Shown in pieces: positions 8,210-16,529 of a stretch of 64,000 bases of DNA. Made by a program: the position numbers and the translations under genes. The notes beneath the pieces were generated by a model, which saw nothing but the letters and a program-made list of their open reading frames with translations, did no database searches and had not been told where the DNA came from. The stretch's first letter is position 1. Every line of letters begins with the position of its first letter. The DNA is from Bacillota bacterium (GTDB lineage: Bacteria > Bacillota > Clostridia > Lachnospirales > Lachnospiraceae): NCBI GenBank assembly GCA_023391695.1, contig JAEWAK010000037.1:1-64000 (forward strand). Direction: 5' to 3'.

Positions 8210-9229
8210 TTAATCAATTTTTACGACTACTTTAAGATAATCGCCCGGATTTTCTATCATATCCTGTATTACCTTTTCCGTGTCCGCCAGTTCAATTGTC
8301 TTTGTAATCATCTTATCTACGGGTACTTTTCCGGAATGGATCAATTGTATGGATTCTGGAAATTTATTTGCAGAGTTTCTGGAAGGATAGATATCGATTT
8401 CTTTCTGTGTACAGCGTACTGTATTGATGGTGACCGGTCCTTTGGGCCAGCCGACTAAGGAAATACGGCCGCCATGGCATACATAGTTATGCATTTCCGC
8501 CAGAATTGCAGGTGCACCGGTACAATCTATCATTGCCTCCGGCAGTTTCCTATCCGTTACTTCCTGCAGAAATTCTACAAGGCCTCCGTCCCTTGAATCA
8601 AAGGTATAAGGAATTCCAACTTCTTTAGCAAAATCAAGGCGTGCCGGCAGTACATCCACCAAAATGGGAATTCCGCCGTAACTTATAACAGCAAAAGCTG
8701 CCATTAAGCCAATGGTACCGGCTCCGAATATAACCACTTTCTCGCCTTTTGTAACCTTTGCCCTGGTCGCTCCATGGAGCCCGATGGTTAAAGGTTCGAT
8801 GCATGCTGCTTTTATAACATCCAGGTCATCCGGTACTTTATGAACCAGCGGTATGGGATGTGATATATATTCAACCATCATTCCATCCGTATGTACCCCA
8901 CGGACATGCAGGTCCACACAGTTGTTATAACGGCCTTGTTTACACATATGGCAGGTAAAATCGGGAACATACGGTTCCAGGGCAACCCTGTCTCCGGCTT
9001 TCAGGCCTTTTTCATTTTCCCCTATTTCCAAAATCGTACCGATACCTTCATGGCCAATCCCCTGTATCGGATATTTCATGGTGGGATTACTTCCGCGGTA
9101 GGCACTTACATCAGATCCGCAGATCCCGCAGGTCTCCATTTTTATAACGGCATGCCCCGCAGCCGACTCCGGTTTTTTAATATCCTCTATGATTAATTTA
9201 CCAGGTTCCTGCATTGTTAAAGCTTTCAT
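8210..9229 (-). CDS. Zinc-dependent medium-chain alcohol/polyol dehydrogenase
   Basis: A 339-residue MDR-family dehydrogenase like sorbitol or threonine dehydrogenase, expected to oxidise a secondary hydroxyl with NAD(P). Visible are the catalytic zinc site (ETCGICGSD, GHEG), a reduced structural-zinc segment TCHMCKQGRYNNC in which the first of the usual four Cys is Asp, and the Rossmann loop GAGTIGLMAAF. The ATG at 9229 follows GGAGGTTAATAAA. It lies between the SDR gene and the GatY-like aldolase gene in one operon, so it probably converts a polyol or aldose into the ketose that is later cleaved. Confidence 0.88.
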   Translation of the reverse strand: MKALTMQEPGKLIIEDIKKPESAAGHAVIKMETCGICGSDVSAYRGSNPTMKYPIQGIGHEGIGTILEIGENEKGLKAGDRVALEPYVPDFTCHMCKQGRYNNCVDLHVRGVHTDGMMVEYISHPIPLVHKVPDDLDVIKAACIEPLTIGLHGATRAKVTKGEKVVIFGAGTIGLMAAFAVISYGGIPILVDVLPARLDFAKEVGIPYTFDSRDGGLVEFLQEVTDRKLPEAMIDCTGAPAILAEMHNYVCHGGRISLVGWPKGPVTINTVRCTQKEIDIYPSRNSANKFPESIQLIHSGKVPVDKMITKTIELADTEKVIQDMIENPGDYLKVVVKID

Positions 9230-9244
9230 TTTATTAACCTCCAT

Positions 9245-9452
9245 TCCTGCGCTTACACCGGCGCAGTTGAAATTTTTTTACTCTTCCCGGCATGATACCG
9301 TTTCTGCGGTATCACAAATAATTGGGGAATGCCGCCTAACGGCAGCTCAAATAATTGGAGAAGAATTCTGGAATGAGCACCTCCGTGCTCATTTCGGAGT
9401 TCTTCCAAGTGAATTATATTTTTATAATTCACTTTGTGAAGATGCTTTTTCC
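9245..9452. repeat. Chain of five stem-loops between operon genes, with repeat C copy 1
   Basis: Between the SDR and dehydrogenase genes lie successive hairpins: CTGCGC/GCGCAG, GATACCG/CGGTATC, GCCG/CGGC, GAGCAC/GTGCTC and AAGTGAATTATA/TATAATTCACTT. The last, with its TGTGAAGATG tail (about 9401-9452), recurs at 37772-37849. None has a clear terminator T-run. A 67-codon frame through this stretch looks spurious. An mRNA-stabilising or processing role is possible. Confidence 0.6.
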
Positions 9453-10256
9453 TCACACTTCTTCTTCCGTATCGTTTTCACGGATATAGTTCAGCCCATC
9501 CGGCATAATACCCATACTCCATCCACCGTCGTCAAATATTACCTGGCCCACAATATAATCAGATTCCTCACAGGATAAGAAGCAGGCTAAATTAGCGATT
9601 TCTTCCACCGTACCGAAACGTCCGATGGGGGATACGGAAAGGATTTTATTCTGGTCCAGAATTCCGCTTTTCAATGGTTTCTCTACCATCTCGGTACGTA
9701 TCCATCCCGGTGCTATGGCATTCACTTTAATGTTATACATTGCCCATTCCGCTCCTAACTGTTTTGTCAGGAGATTAACAGCACCTTTGGTAATACCGTA
9801 GGGAGTCCTGCCCACATTAATCATCTTACTGTTACCGGAGGAAATATTGACAATGCTGCCGCCGCCCTGTCTTCGCATATATTTCCCAACAGCCTGGCAG
9901 CAGAATAAGGGCGCCTTCATATTAATATCGATAACTTCATCCAGCACTTCTTCCGTTAACTTCAGGGTGGGAACCGGACGGGCAATTCCGGCACAATTCA
10001 CCAGTACATCAATATGTCCGTGTTTACCATAGATCTCATCAGCCATGGCAAATATATCGGCACGCTTACGCAGGTCGATTTTATAATAATCGCTGTTTTC
10101 TCCCAGTTTGCTTTTTACCGTTTCACCGTCTTCCAGGATATCGGCAACGATTACCTTTGCACCTTCCGCAATAAACTTACCGGCTATTCCAAAACCAATC
10201 CCTCTGCCACCGCCTGTAATTATGGCAACTTTGCCTTTTAAACGTTCACCATTCAT
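9453..10256 (-). CDS. SDR-family NAD(P)-dependent oxidoreductase
   Basis: A 267-residue classical short-chain dehydrogenase. It has the cofactor loop TGGGRGIG (about residues 12-19), the NCAG motif, catalytic Ser in NISSGNS and YGITK with Tyr and Lys, and the C-terminal GQVIFDDGG. The ATG at 10256 is chosen because AAAGGAGAGGCAATT stands directly before it; the open frame continues 11 codons upstream without a ribosome site. It follows the ABC ATPase gene after a hairpin-rich gap. It is probably the first or second oxidation step for the imported compound; family membership alone does not give the substrate. Confidence 0.9.
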   Translation of the reverse strand: MNGERLKGKVAIITGGGRGIGFGIAGKFIAEGAKVIVADILEDGETVKSKLGENSDYYKIDLRKRADIFAMADEIYGKHGHIDVLVNCAGIARPVPTLKLTEEVLDEVIDINMKAPLFCCQAVGKYMRRQGGGSIVNISSGNSKMINVGRTPYGITKGAVNLLTKQLGAEWAMYNIKVNAIAPGWIRTEMVEKPLKSGILDQNKILSVSPIGRFGTVEEIANLACFLSCEESDYIVGQVIFDDGGWSMGIMPDGLNYIRENDTEEEV

Positions 10257-10372
10257 AATTGCCTCTCCTTTAGCCGCCTGGGGCGGCACTAAATCGAATG
10301 AAAGAAACCCGCTTGCGGGTTCTTTCCCGAGTAAAATGATTCTTCACTCTGTGTAAGTTTATCCAATGTGCT
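10257..10372. repeat. Intergenic stem-loops between ATPase and SDR genes
   Basis: GCCGCC/GGCGGC at about 10274-10288 and GAAAGAAACCCGC/GCGGGTTCTTTC at about 10300-10326 form strong hairpins without a following T-run in the direction of transcription. They resemble those at 9245-9452 and in the other gaps of this operon. Confidence 0.5.
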
Positions 10373-11128
10373 TTACCACCACTTAATCTTCTCCGTAATA
10401 TAATTACGGTACTCAATGAATTTCGGATCTGCGATATTTCTCGGGTGGGGCAGATCAATGACAACCTCTTCCTTTATGGAAGCCGGTTTATTACTCAGAA
10501 TGATTACCTTTTCAGCCAGGTAAACGGCTTCTTCTATATTATGGGTAATAAATACAACGGTGCTCCCAAGTTCTTTCCAAAGACGGATTACTTCATCCTC
10601 CAGATAAAAACGGACCTTAACATCCATCTGTCCATAGGGTTCATCCATCAGAAGAAGATCGGGCTGCATGGCAAAGGAACGTCCGATGATGACCCTTTGC
10701 TCCGCACTTACCGACAAATCCCCCGGATATGCCTTCCGGCTTTCCTGTAACCCCATCAGGTCCAGGATCCGGTTTACTCTTCGGTTTATTTCATCCTTTG
10801 GTACCTTCTTTATCTTTAAGCCATAGGCAATATTTTCTTCTACCGTCAACCAGGGAAGTGAAGAAGGTTCCTGGAATACAAAAGAAACATTGTGTTTTCT
10901 CGGATCTGCCGATTCTCCGTCTATATATAAATCACCTTCACTGGGCTCATGAATCCGTGTCAGGCAGTTTAAGAATGTGGTTTTTCCGCATCCCGTAGGG
11001 CCGACAACACAGACGAATTCATTTTTCTTTATATTAAAGTTCATATGATCCAAAACCAGCAGATCTCCAAATCTTTTTGTCAGGTTTTTTACTTCCACCT
11101 TTACCGGTCTCTTATTATTTTCAGCCAT
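10373..11128 (-). CDS. NitT/TauT-type ABC transporter ATPase A, degenerate signature motif
   Basis: A 251-residue ATP-binding subunit of the nitrate/sulfonate/taurine importer class. Walker A is GPTGCGKT (43-50), the Q-loop Gln is at 86, Walker B ends MDEP (161-164) and the H-loop His196 sits in FITHNIEE. The ABC signature, LSGGxxQR in the partner, reads LSVSAEQR (138-145), so the two key glycines are lost. The ATG at 11128 uses GGAGGAATAT; the ATG four codons earlier overlaps that ribosome site. With the next ATPase gene it probably forms a heterodimer with one good and one poor ATP site. Confidence 0.9.
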   Translation of the reverse strand: MAENNKRPVKVEVKNLTKRFGDLLVLDHMNFNIKKNEFVCVVGPTGCGKTTFLNCLTRIHEPSEGDLYIDGESADPRKHNVSFVFQEPSSLPWLTVEENIAYGLKIKKVPKDEINRRVNRILDLMGLQESRKAYPGDLSVSAEQRVIIGRSFAMQPDLLLMDEPYGQMDVKVRFYLEDEVIRLWKELGSTVVFITHNIEEAVYLAEKVIILSNKPASIKEEVVIDLPHPRNIADPKFIEYRNYITEKIKWW

Positions 11129-11207
11129 ATATTCCTCCATTCCAGCGCATCATTAATGGCTCGCTTTGCGAGACTTAAAACCTTTTACTCTTTCACCTGC
11201 CAGACAC

Positions 11208-11969
11208 CTAGATTGAAAGATCCGTATTATCCGAAATTTTAGCCCGCAAATCTAAAAATTCCTTACTGACCATATTTCTGGGACGCGGCAGGTCAATCGG
11301 ATACACCTCTTTTACCCTGGCAGGACAATCACTGAGTAAAACAATTCTGGTACCGAGATAACATGCTTCTTCAATATTATTTGTTACATAAACAAAAGTA
11401 CGTTTTTCCTGTTCCCAAATACGAAGCACCTCATTCTGCATGGCATACCGGGTCTGGGCATCCAGGGCGCCGAAGGGTTCATCCATGATCAGTACTTTCG
11501 GATCATTCGCATATGCCCTGGCAATTCCGACACGCTGCTTCATACCGCCGGATAATGCCTTGGGATAGGATTTTTCAAAACCCTGTAACCCAACAAGATC
11601 AATATATTTCTGGCAAATTTCTTCTCTTTCTTTCTTAGGTATATGTCTAAATTTTAATCCGAGTTCCACATTCTGCATAACTGTCTTAAAAGGCATTAAG
11701 GCAGTCTTTTGAAATACCATGCCGACCTCCGGATTAACATCATTGATTACTTTTCCATCATAAATTACCGATCCGCTTGTTTTGCTTTCCAATCCGGCAA
11801 TAATATTTAATAAAACGGTCTTTCCGCAGCGGCCGGGTCCCAGCAGGACAAGAAATTCACCGTCATAAACATCGAAGCTTACATCTTCAATTGCTGTAAA
11901 ATATCCCTCTTTACTGTAAAATGTTTTTGATACATTCTTTATTTCCATTTTTCTTTTCAGTTGTTCCAT
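11208..11969 (-). CDS. NitT/TauT-type ABC transporter ATPase B, altered Walker A and H-loop
   Basis: A 253-residue ATPase. The signature LSGGMKQR (139-146) and Walker B MDEP (162-165) are intact. Walker A reads GPGRCGKT (44-51), with Arg for the usual Gly, and the H-loop His is Asn197 (VTNNIEE). These losses complement those of ATPase A: canonical Walker motifs and His of A meet the canonical signature of B, while B's weaker site meets A's degenerate signature. The start at 11969 follows AAAGGTGGTTTGTCC and overlaps the permease 3' end by 13 bp, which points to translational coupling. A longer frame to 12077 lies inside the permease gene and is rejected. Confidence 0.9.
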   Translation of the reverse strand: MEQLKRKMEIKNVSKTFYSKEGYFTAIEDVSFDVYDGEFLVLLGPGRCGKTVLLNIIAGLESKTSGSVIYDGKVINDVNPEVGMVFQKTALMPFKTVMQNVELGLKFRHIPKKEREEICQKYIDLVGLQGFEKSYPKALSGGMKQRVGIARAYANDPKVLIMDEPFGALDAQTRYAMQNEVLRIWEQEKRTFVYVTNNIEEACYLGTRIVLLSDCPARVKEVYPIDLPRPRNMVSKEFLDLRAKISDNTDLSI

Positions 11970-12745
11970 GGACAAACCACCTTTTCCAGTTTTGATAATA
12001 CAACCGATAAAATTGCACCGACAATTGCAATCGTTATAACAGCTACCAATACCAGTGCCATATCTCCGCCCTGCCATCCTTTTGTAACCATCGATCCCAA
12101 ACCTGCGGTTGCTGCCAGCATTTCTGCCGCTAAAACCGTAGTCCAGCCGGAGCTTACCGAGGTGCGGATTCCGGCGAATATAGAGGGAAGGGCAGTCGGT
12201 ATGACAATCTGGGTAAGGATCTGCCAGTTGTTTCCGCCAAATACTTTTCCGACATCCACATTAATTTTCTCCACCATTTGTATTCCGGTTGCCGTATTAA
12301 TTACCAGGGGGACAAAGGTACCGATAAATACCAGTAAAATCTTAGGCAATTCTCCGATCCCGAACCACATAATGATAATCGGTATCCAGGCAATGGGCGG
12401 TATGGGACGGATCATTTCGAATACGGATCCGAGTAAAGCACGGCAGGTTTTGTTCCATCCAATTAATATTCCGAAAGAGATGCCAAATGCCCATGCAACA
12501 ACCAGGGCAGCCAGCACACGCCTTAAGCTTGCCCAGGCATGTCCCAACAGATTAATCCTGCCGATGGGTTTCGTAAAAGTCCTGATTAAACGGTTCCAGA
12601 CTTCCACAGGTCCCGGCATAAGCTCCGGGTGCACCGCCGAGAAGGTGATCCAGGCAATAATAACCAAAAGAATAGATAGTACGGGAAGTATCCAATATAA
12701 CATTTTATCTATCTTCTTTTTTCTCTCTCTAGCATTATGATCCAC
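11957..12745 (-). CDS. NitT/TauT-type ABC transporter permease (second)
   Basis: A 262-residue inner-membrane permease of the BPD-transport family with about six hydrophobic segments; the first spans roughly residues 15-35. The conserved cytoplasmic coupling loop is visible as AAEMLAATAGLGSMV (about 200-214), as in SsuC/TauC. It is the second permease of the operon and 15 bp after the first. Two different permeases and two different ATPases imply a heteromeric channel, whereas most NitT/TauT systems use one gene for each. The substrate is unknown; relatives carry sulfonates, nitrate, cyanate or pyrimidine precursors. Confidence 0.9.
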   Translation of the reverse strand: MDHNARERKKKIDKMLYWILPVLSILLVIIAWITFSAVHPELMPGPVEVWNRLIRTFTKPIGRINLLGHAWASLRRVLAALVVAWAFGISFGILIGWNKTCRALLGSVFEMIRPIPPIAWIPIIIMWFGIGELPKILLVFIGTFVPLVINTATGIQMVEKINVDVGKVFGGNNWQILTQIVIPTALPSIFAGIRTSVSSGWTTVLAAEMLAATAGLGSMVTKGWQGGDMALVLVAVITIAIVGAILSVVLSKLEKVVCPWNN

Positions 12746-12760
12746 AAATTCTTCCTCCTT

Positions 12761-13597
12761 TTAGCGTCTATTCTTTTGCCATCTCATCAGTTTCCTCTCT
12801 GCAAAAGAAAGCAGTGCGGAAAGCAGGGCCCCGATAACACCAATGACAACCATACCTACAATAACAATATCCGGGCGGGCAACGGAACGGCCGATCTGGA
12901 TCATATAACCAAGTCCCGCACTTGCTGCCAGCATTTCGGCGGCAACCAGCGTTGACCAGGAATTGCCCAGGGCTACCCGGATACCGGCAAATGTCATCGG
13001 CAGGGCAGATTGTATACCTACCTTATAAAATATTTCAAAATTAGATGCACCGAATGTTTTGGAAACATTGATCAGTGTCTGGTTCGTAAGTTTAATTCCC
13101 GTGTATGAGTTAATGACACAGGGAACAAATGTGGTAAAAAAGATTATCATAGCCTTTGCTTTAAGGCCAATACCCATCCATACTACTATCAGAGGTATCC
13201 ATGCAATAGGAGGAATAGGGCGGATTAATTCAAAAATCGGACGGATAAAACGGTCCGCTTTTTTCCACCAGCCCATGATTAATCCCAATGGTATGCCGAT
13301 GATAATGGCAGTAAAGAAACCCGATAACGCAACCTGAAGACTTGCAAGAATATTGATAAGTAAAACATTCCCATCCGGCTGTTTACTGTAAGTCTTATAA
13401 ATCAGGGTCTCAAAAACCGCCGAAGGTGCCGGCAGTCTTGCAGAATCCACTACCCCGCTTACAACAGCCAATTGCCAGATACCAAGGAAACCAACAACAC
13501 CTGCCATTTGAAGCAGCATATATTTAAGAGTGGCTGCATTCTGGTTCTTCTGGTACTCTTTAAGGCCTTTTTCAATATTTTCATTAGACGCGGCCAT
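12761..13597 (-). CDS. NitT/TauT-type ABC transporter permease (first)
   Basis: A 278-residue permease with about six membrane segments. The coupling loop AAEMLAASAGLGYMI (about 219-233) closely parallels that of the other permease, and both share RPIPPIAWIPL near the middle, so they are paralogues. The ATG at 13597 is chosen for AAAGGAGTTGGATCTATA before it; the open frame extends 23 codons further without a ribosome site. It lies downstream of the binding-protein gene after a 150-bp hairpin-containing gap (CGCCCGGG arms at 13669-13718), which may let the binding protein be made in excess. Confidence 0.9.
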   Translation of the reverse strand: MAASNENIEKGLKEYQKNQNAATLKYMLLQMAGVVGFLGIWQLAVVSGVVDSARLPAPSAVFETLIYKTYSKQPDGNVLLINILASLQVALSGFFTAIIIGIPLGLIMGWWKKADRFIRPIFELIRPIPPIAWIPLIVVWMGIGLKAKAMIIFFTTFVPCVINSYTGIKLTNQTLINVSKTFGASNFEIFYKVGIQSALPMTFAGIRVALGNSWSTLVAAEMLAASAGLGYMIQIGRSVARPDIVIVGMVVIGVIGALLSALLSFAERKLMRWQKNRR

Positions 13598-13747
13598 TAT
13601 AGATCCAACTCCTTTTATATTCTTATTTTTATTTCCGATCCGGTAAAACCGGCAGCTGTCTGGCATATGCCCGCCCCGGGCGCAGCCGGCAAAAGCGGCT
13701 TTTTAAACGCCCGGGTATGCATTCTGCCTTAACCCAACACTTAAGTA

Positions 13748-14896
13748 TTATTCCGCATTATATTCCGCATAAACTTCATCAATTAACTTAGTGTCCATAT
13801 GATTGAGAAATAATTGTTCATCCCCTTCATTATAGTTACCGTATTCAATAAAGAACTTTAATACATCGATCAGTTTGCTTTCCATAACGGAATATTCTGC
13901 TCCTTCCGCTTTATCATGCATCATGCCATAAACCTCATCCAAACTGTAGTATGGATCCTGTCCTAAGTATAACGTTGCTGTTTCAGGGCTTAAGTTAATA
14001 CCGCACTCCTGATTAAAGTCACTGCAAAGCTGCGCTACTTCCTCTTTGTTTTTATTCATCCAATCTACTGTTTTAAAATAAACTTCCAGGAACACTTTCA
14101 TGGCTTCGTATTTTTCGGGATCATTATAACTGTTTTTATTTACCATAAAATTACACATAAGTCCCGTATCGGCTAAGTTACCGCTGGAAGCCAGTACATA
14201 ATCGTCTTTATCCTGTGAAAAGCTGATTGCGCCGGTTACAACGGCTGCGTCACCCTGACCGGCTAAAAATGCACTGTTTGCGGTAGGTGAATCCATTGCC
14301 ACAAATTCAATATCGTCCAGAGTCAATCCAAAACCGCCAAGTGTTTTTAATAACAAATACTGTAATACATTACCGGAAGTACAAAGAACCTGAGAACCCT
14401 TCCAGGAATCCGCATCACCTACAATCGAAGGATTGATTGTATTTTTTCCGGCTCCTGCTGCCGCAATGTCTGAATCCTTACGCACCCAGATGGTCTGAGT
14501 TCCGTTATCCGAGTTCGAGGCACCGACTAAAATCGCATCATATCCAATGGCTCCGGATAAAACACCGCCTACTCCGGTAGCTCCGATATCCCAGGAATTC
14601 GAGCTGAGGGCTTCCATCTGTACCGGTCCGTTATCAAACAAAACTTCTTCAATTTCCAAACCTGCTTCTTCCAGGAAACCTTTTTCCCTCGCTATGTACA
14701 CAGGTGTGTAGTTGATGCTGCCGTTAATACCGGATACGGTTAACTTATATGTTTTTTTCGTTTCATTTCCTGTTTCGTTCGTTGAACCAGTTTCTGTTTT
14801 GCCGGTATCATCTGTTTCTGCCTTTTTACTGCATGCAGTAAGTGCACCCATAATCATAACTGCAGCAAGACATGCTAAAATAATCTTTTTTGCCAT
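13748..14896 (-). CDS. NitT/TauT-type ABC transporter substrate-binding lipoprotein
   Basis: A roughly 382-residue extracytoplasmic binding protein anchored as a lipoprotein. The signal peptide ends at the lipobox LTAC (Cys at about 22), followed by a Thr/Glu-rich linker. The mature part begins YKLTVSGINGSINYTPVYIA, typical of SsuA/TauA-like proteins, with two alpha/beta lobes. The ATG at 14896 and a GTG three bases earlier share AGGAGGAATTAA. It is the first gene of the eight-gene import/oxidation/aldolase operon, with a CAAACGTTTG palindrome about 320 bp upstream. The ligand is unknown. Sulfonated or otherwise anionic sugars are reasonable candidates from family habits, but this is inference. 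Confidence 0.9.
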   Translation of the reverse strand: MAKKIILACLAAVMIMGALTACSKKAETDDTGKTETGSTNETGNETKKTYKLTVSGINGSINYTPVYIAREKGFLEEAGLEIEEVLFDNGPVQMEALSSNSWDIGATGVGGVLSGAIGYDAILVGASNSDNGTQTIWVRKDSDIAAAGAGKNTINPSIVGDADSWKGSQVLCTSGNVLQYLLLKTLGGFGLTLDDIEFVAMDSPTANSAFLAGQGDAAVVTGAISFSQDKDDYVLASSGNLADTGLMCNFMVNKNSYNDPEKYEAMKVFLEVYFKTVDWMNKNKEEVAQLCSDFNQECGINLSPETATLYLGQDPYYSLDEVYGMMHDKAEGAEYSVMESKLIDVLKFFIEYGNYNEGDEQLFLNHMDTKLIDEVYAEYNAE

Positions 14897-15212
14897 CACT
14901 TAATTCCTCCTCTAAAATATACACTCGTGTTTACATTGCGGAAAATAAAATGCATTTTGCTATTCTTAAATTTGTACCGTCTTAATTTTATGACTAATTA
15001 CCAATACATTAACGGTATGCTGATATAGACAAAATGCCACTTTATCCGAATGTTTGCAAAACATATTTGCACACTTATACTAACCTGTATTTCAGAAAAT
15101 GTCAATAGCCATTATAAAATAGTTTAAATTTGTGATTTTCAACAATTTTCTACAATAGTCTTCGTGAAAAATCACCAATGAACTATACCGGAGTTTTTGA
15201 TTTCTCTTTATA

Positions 15213-15222
15213 CAAACGTTTG
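15213..15222. promoter_or_regulatory. LacI-type operator candidate CAAACGTTTG within a 14-bp palindrome
   Basis: TACAAACGTTTGTA is a perfect 14-bp palindrome, the best copy in the window. It lies in the control region of the leftward transporter operon. TATAAAG directly follows it on the minus strand and could be a -10 element, so a bound repressor could block that promoter. Confidence 0.6.
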
Positions 15223-15357
15223 TACAAAAATATATCTCATTGACAGTTGTATCTTGTATAATATAACTGTGCCGGCATGGTCGGTTCAACTACCCCTTGT
15301 TATAGTTGAATACCAGTTTCGTGCCAAACAAAATGCGGCAGTCCATAATACGATACC

Positions 15358-15528
15358 AGGGTGTGTCTGAAAATTGCTTGTGCCGGCTGAATGTTCCGCT
15401 TTGCGGGAGACAAGGAGCGATTTTGTGTACGCAGCGGGTCTACGTTCCCAAAGTAATGACGCAGTATGCCGCAAAGTAGAGCATTCAGAACAATACAATG
15501 AGTTTTCAGACACACCCTATGCACCATG
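15358..15528. repeat. MITE-like inverted repeat A, complete copy (171 bp)
   Basis: It is bounded by 16-bp terminal inverted repeats AGGGTGTGTCTGAAAA. Inside, CTGAATG and GCTTTGCGG pair with CCGCAAAG and CATTCAG, so the whole element folds back on itself. It matches positions 1-125. There is no transposase and no credible reading frame. Target duplications are not clear. Further unrelated hairpins follow to about 15630. Confidence 0.75.
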
Positions 15529-15791
15529 CCGGAGACTTTCTCTAAGTGAAAGATTGGACTCCTGCTCAGACAATTACTATTATACGCATCACAGGAGACT
15601 GAAAAAGTCCCCTTAGGGAAGCGGGAGTCTTATCTTGAACCGGGATAAATATTTATTATTTTTTATTAGTGATTATAATCTTATAGTAATTATTGCATGC
15701 GAATGGGAAATGTTTCATAGGTTTCCCTGTAAAATCGGGCAACTACATCCAAAAGTCCAAAAGTTGCCTCCCGCCTGTAATAATTTTCACA

Positions 15792-15825
15792 CAGACGTTT
15801 GTCCTGATGATTCAGCAAACGTCTG
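15792..15825. promoter_or_regulatory. Paired operator candidates before the CBM9-like gene
   Basis: CAGACGTTTG (15792-15801) and its exact inverse CAAACGTCTG (15816-15825) lie 14 bp apart, just upstream of the ribosome site of the gene at 15850. They are variants of the CAAACGTTTG palindrome and suggest that the gene belongs to the same LacI regulon as the transporter operon. Confidence 0.5.
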
Positions 15826-15849
15826 TTGATATTAGAAGGAGGAATTGAC

Positions 15850-16458
15850 ATGTGTTATGAAATATATACGATTCACGATAAATCCGAATTGGCTGACTGC
15901 CCTGTCTTTTATGTCGATAAATATAACTGGGGCGGTGCCTACAGACCTGTAACCTACGGAAAAATGGCTTACATAAAAGGGAAAGGCTTTATCGTACAAA
16001 TGACCAGTGAGGAGAAATATCCCCTGCGCACCTATACGGAAGACGAAGATCCGGTTTACCTTGACAGCGCTATGGAAGCTTTTATCGAATTTGCCCCTGA
16101 AACAAAAGAAGGAACCTACGTAAATATTGAAATGAACGCTAACGGAGCCATGCTGAACCGTTATGGCCAGATACCCCCGGGAAGAAAAGCATATACTGCG
16201 TTTACGAATGCCGCCTGTACCTGTGAGGCTTTTATTGGTGAAAATTCCTGGACTGTAGTAACAACCATCCCTTTACAGTATGTTAAAGACCTTTTCGGCA
16301 GAGATACTTTTGAACCGGGAGACAGGATCCGCTGTAATTTCTATAAATTATGTGCAAAGGATATTCCTGCACAGCATTATGGAAGTTATACCGTAATAGA
16401 CACTCCGGCCTGGAACTTCCATATGCCGCAATTCTTTGCCGATGCTGTAATTGTTTAG
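15850..16458 (+). CDS. CBM9-like carbohydrate-binding domain protein
   Basis: A 202-residue single-domain protein resembling family 9 carbohydrate-binding modules: an early aromatic/Gly segment NWGGAYRPVTYGKMAYI, then EFAPE, YVNIEMNANGAM and a C-terminal RCNFYKLC..HYGSYTVIDTP..NFHMPQFF pattern. It has no signal peptide, so it is probably cytoplasmic, unlike secreted CBM9 domains attached to xylanases. The ATG at 15850 follows AGAAGGAGGAATTGAC. Paired operator-like sites stand directly upstream. A role in handling the island's sugar is possible, but function is not shown. Confidence 0.65.
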   Translation: MCYEIYTIHDKSELADCPVFYVDKYNWGGAYRPVTYGKMAYIKGKGFIVQMTSEEKYPLRTYTEDEDPVYLDSAMEAFIEFAPETKEGTYVNIEMNANGAMLNRYGQIPPGRKAYTAFTNAACTCEAFIGENSWTVVTTIPLQYVKDLFGRDTFEPGDRIRCNFYKLCAKDIPAQHYGSYTVIDTPAWNFHMPQFFADAVIV

Positions 16459-16529
16459 GGCGGATCTCCAGGTATTTCTTCACAGTCCGATATACCTGCT
16501 CCCCATAACTCCGGTTTTTGGGGATTGAA

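Noticed and set aside
9253..9456. 67-codon frame between the SDR and zinc dehydrogenase genes
   Set aside because: It runs through a chain of perfect hairpins, one of them a dispersed repeat, so the frame is incidental.
15374..15616. 80-codon frame at the end of repeat A
   Set aside because: It is formed by the fold-back element itself, has no ribosome site and is not kept in the other copy.
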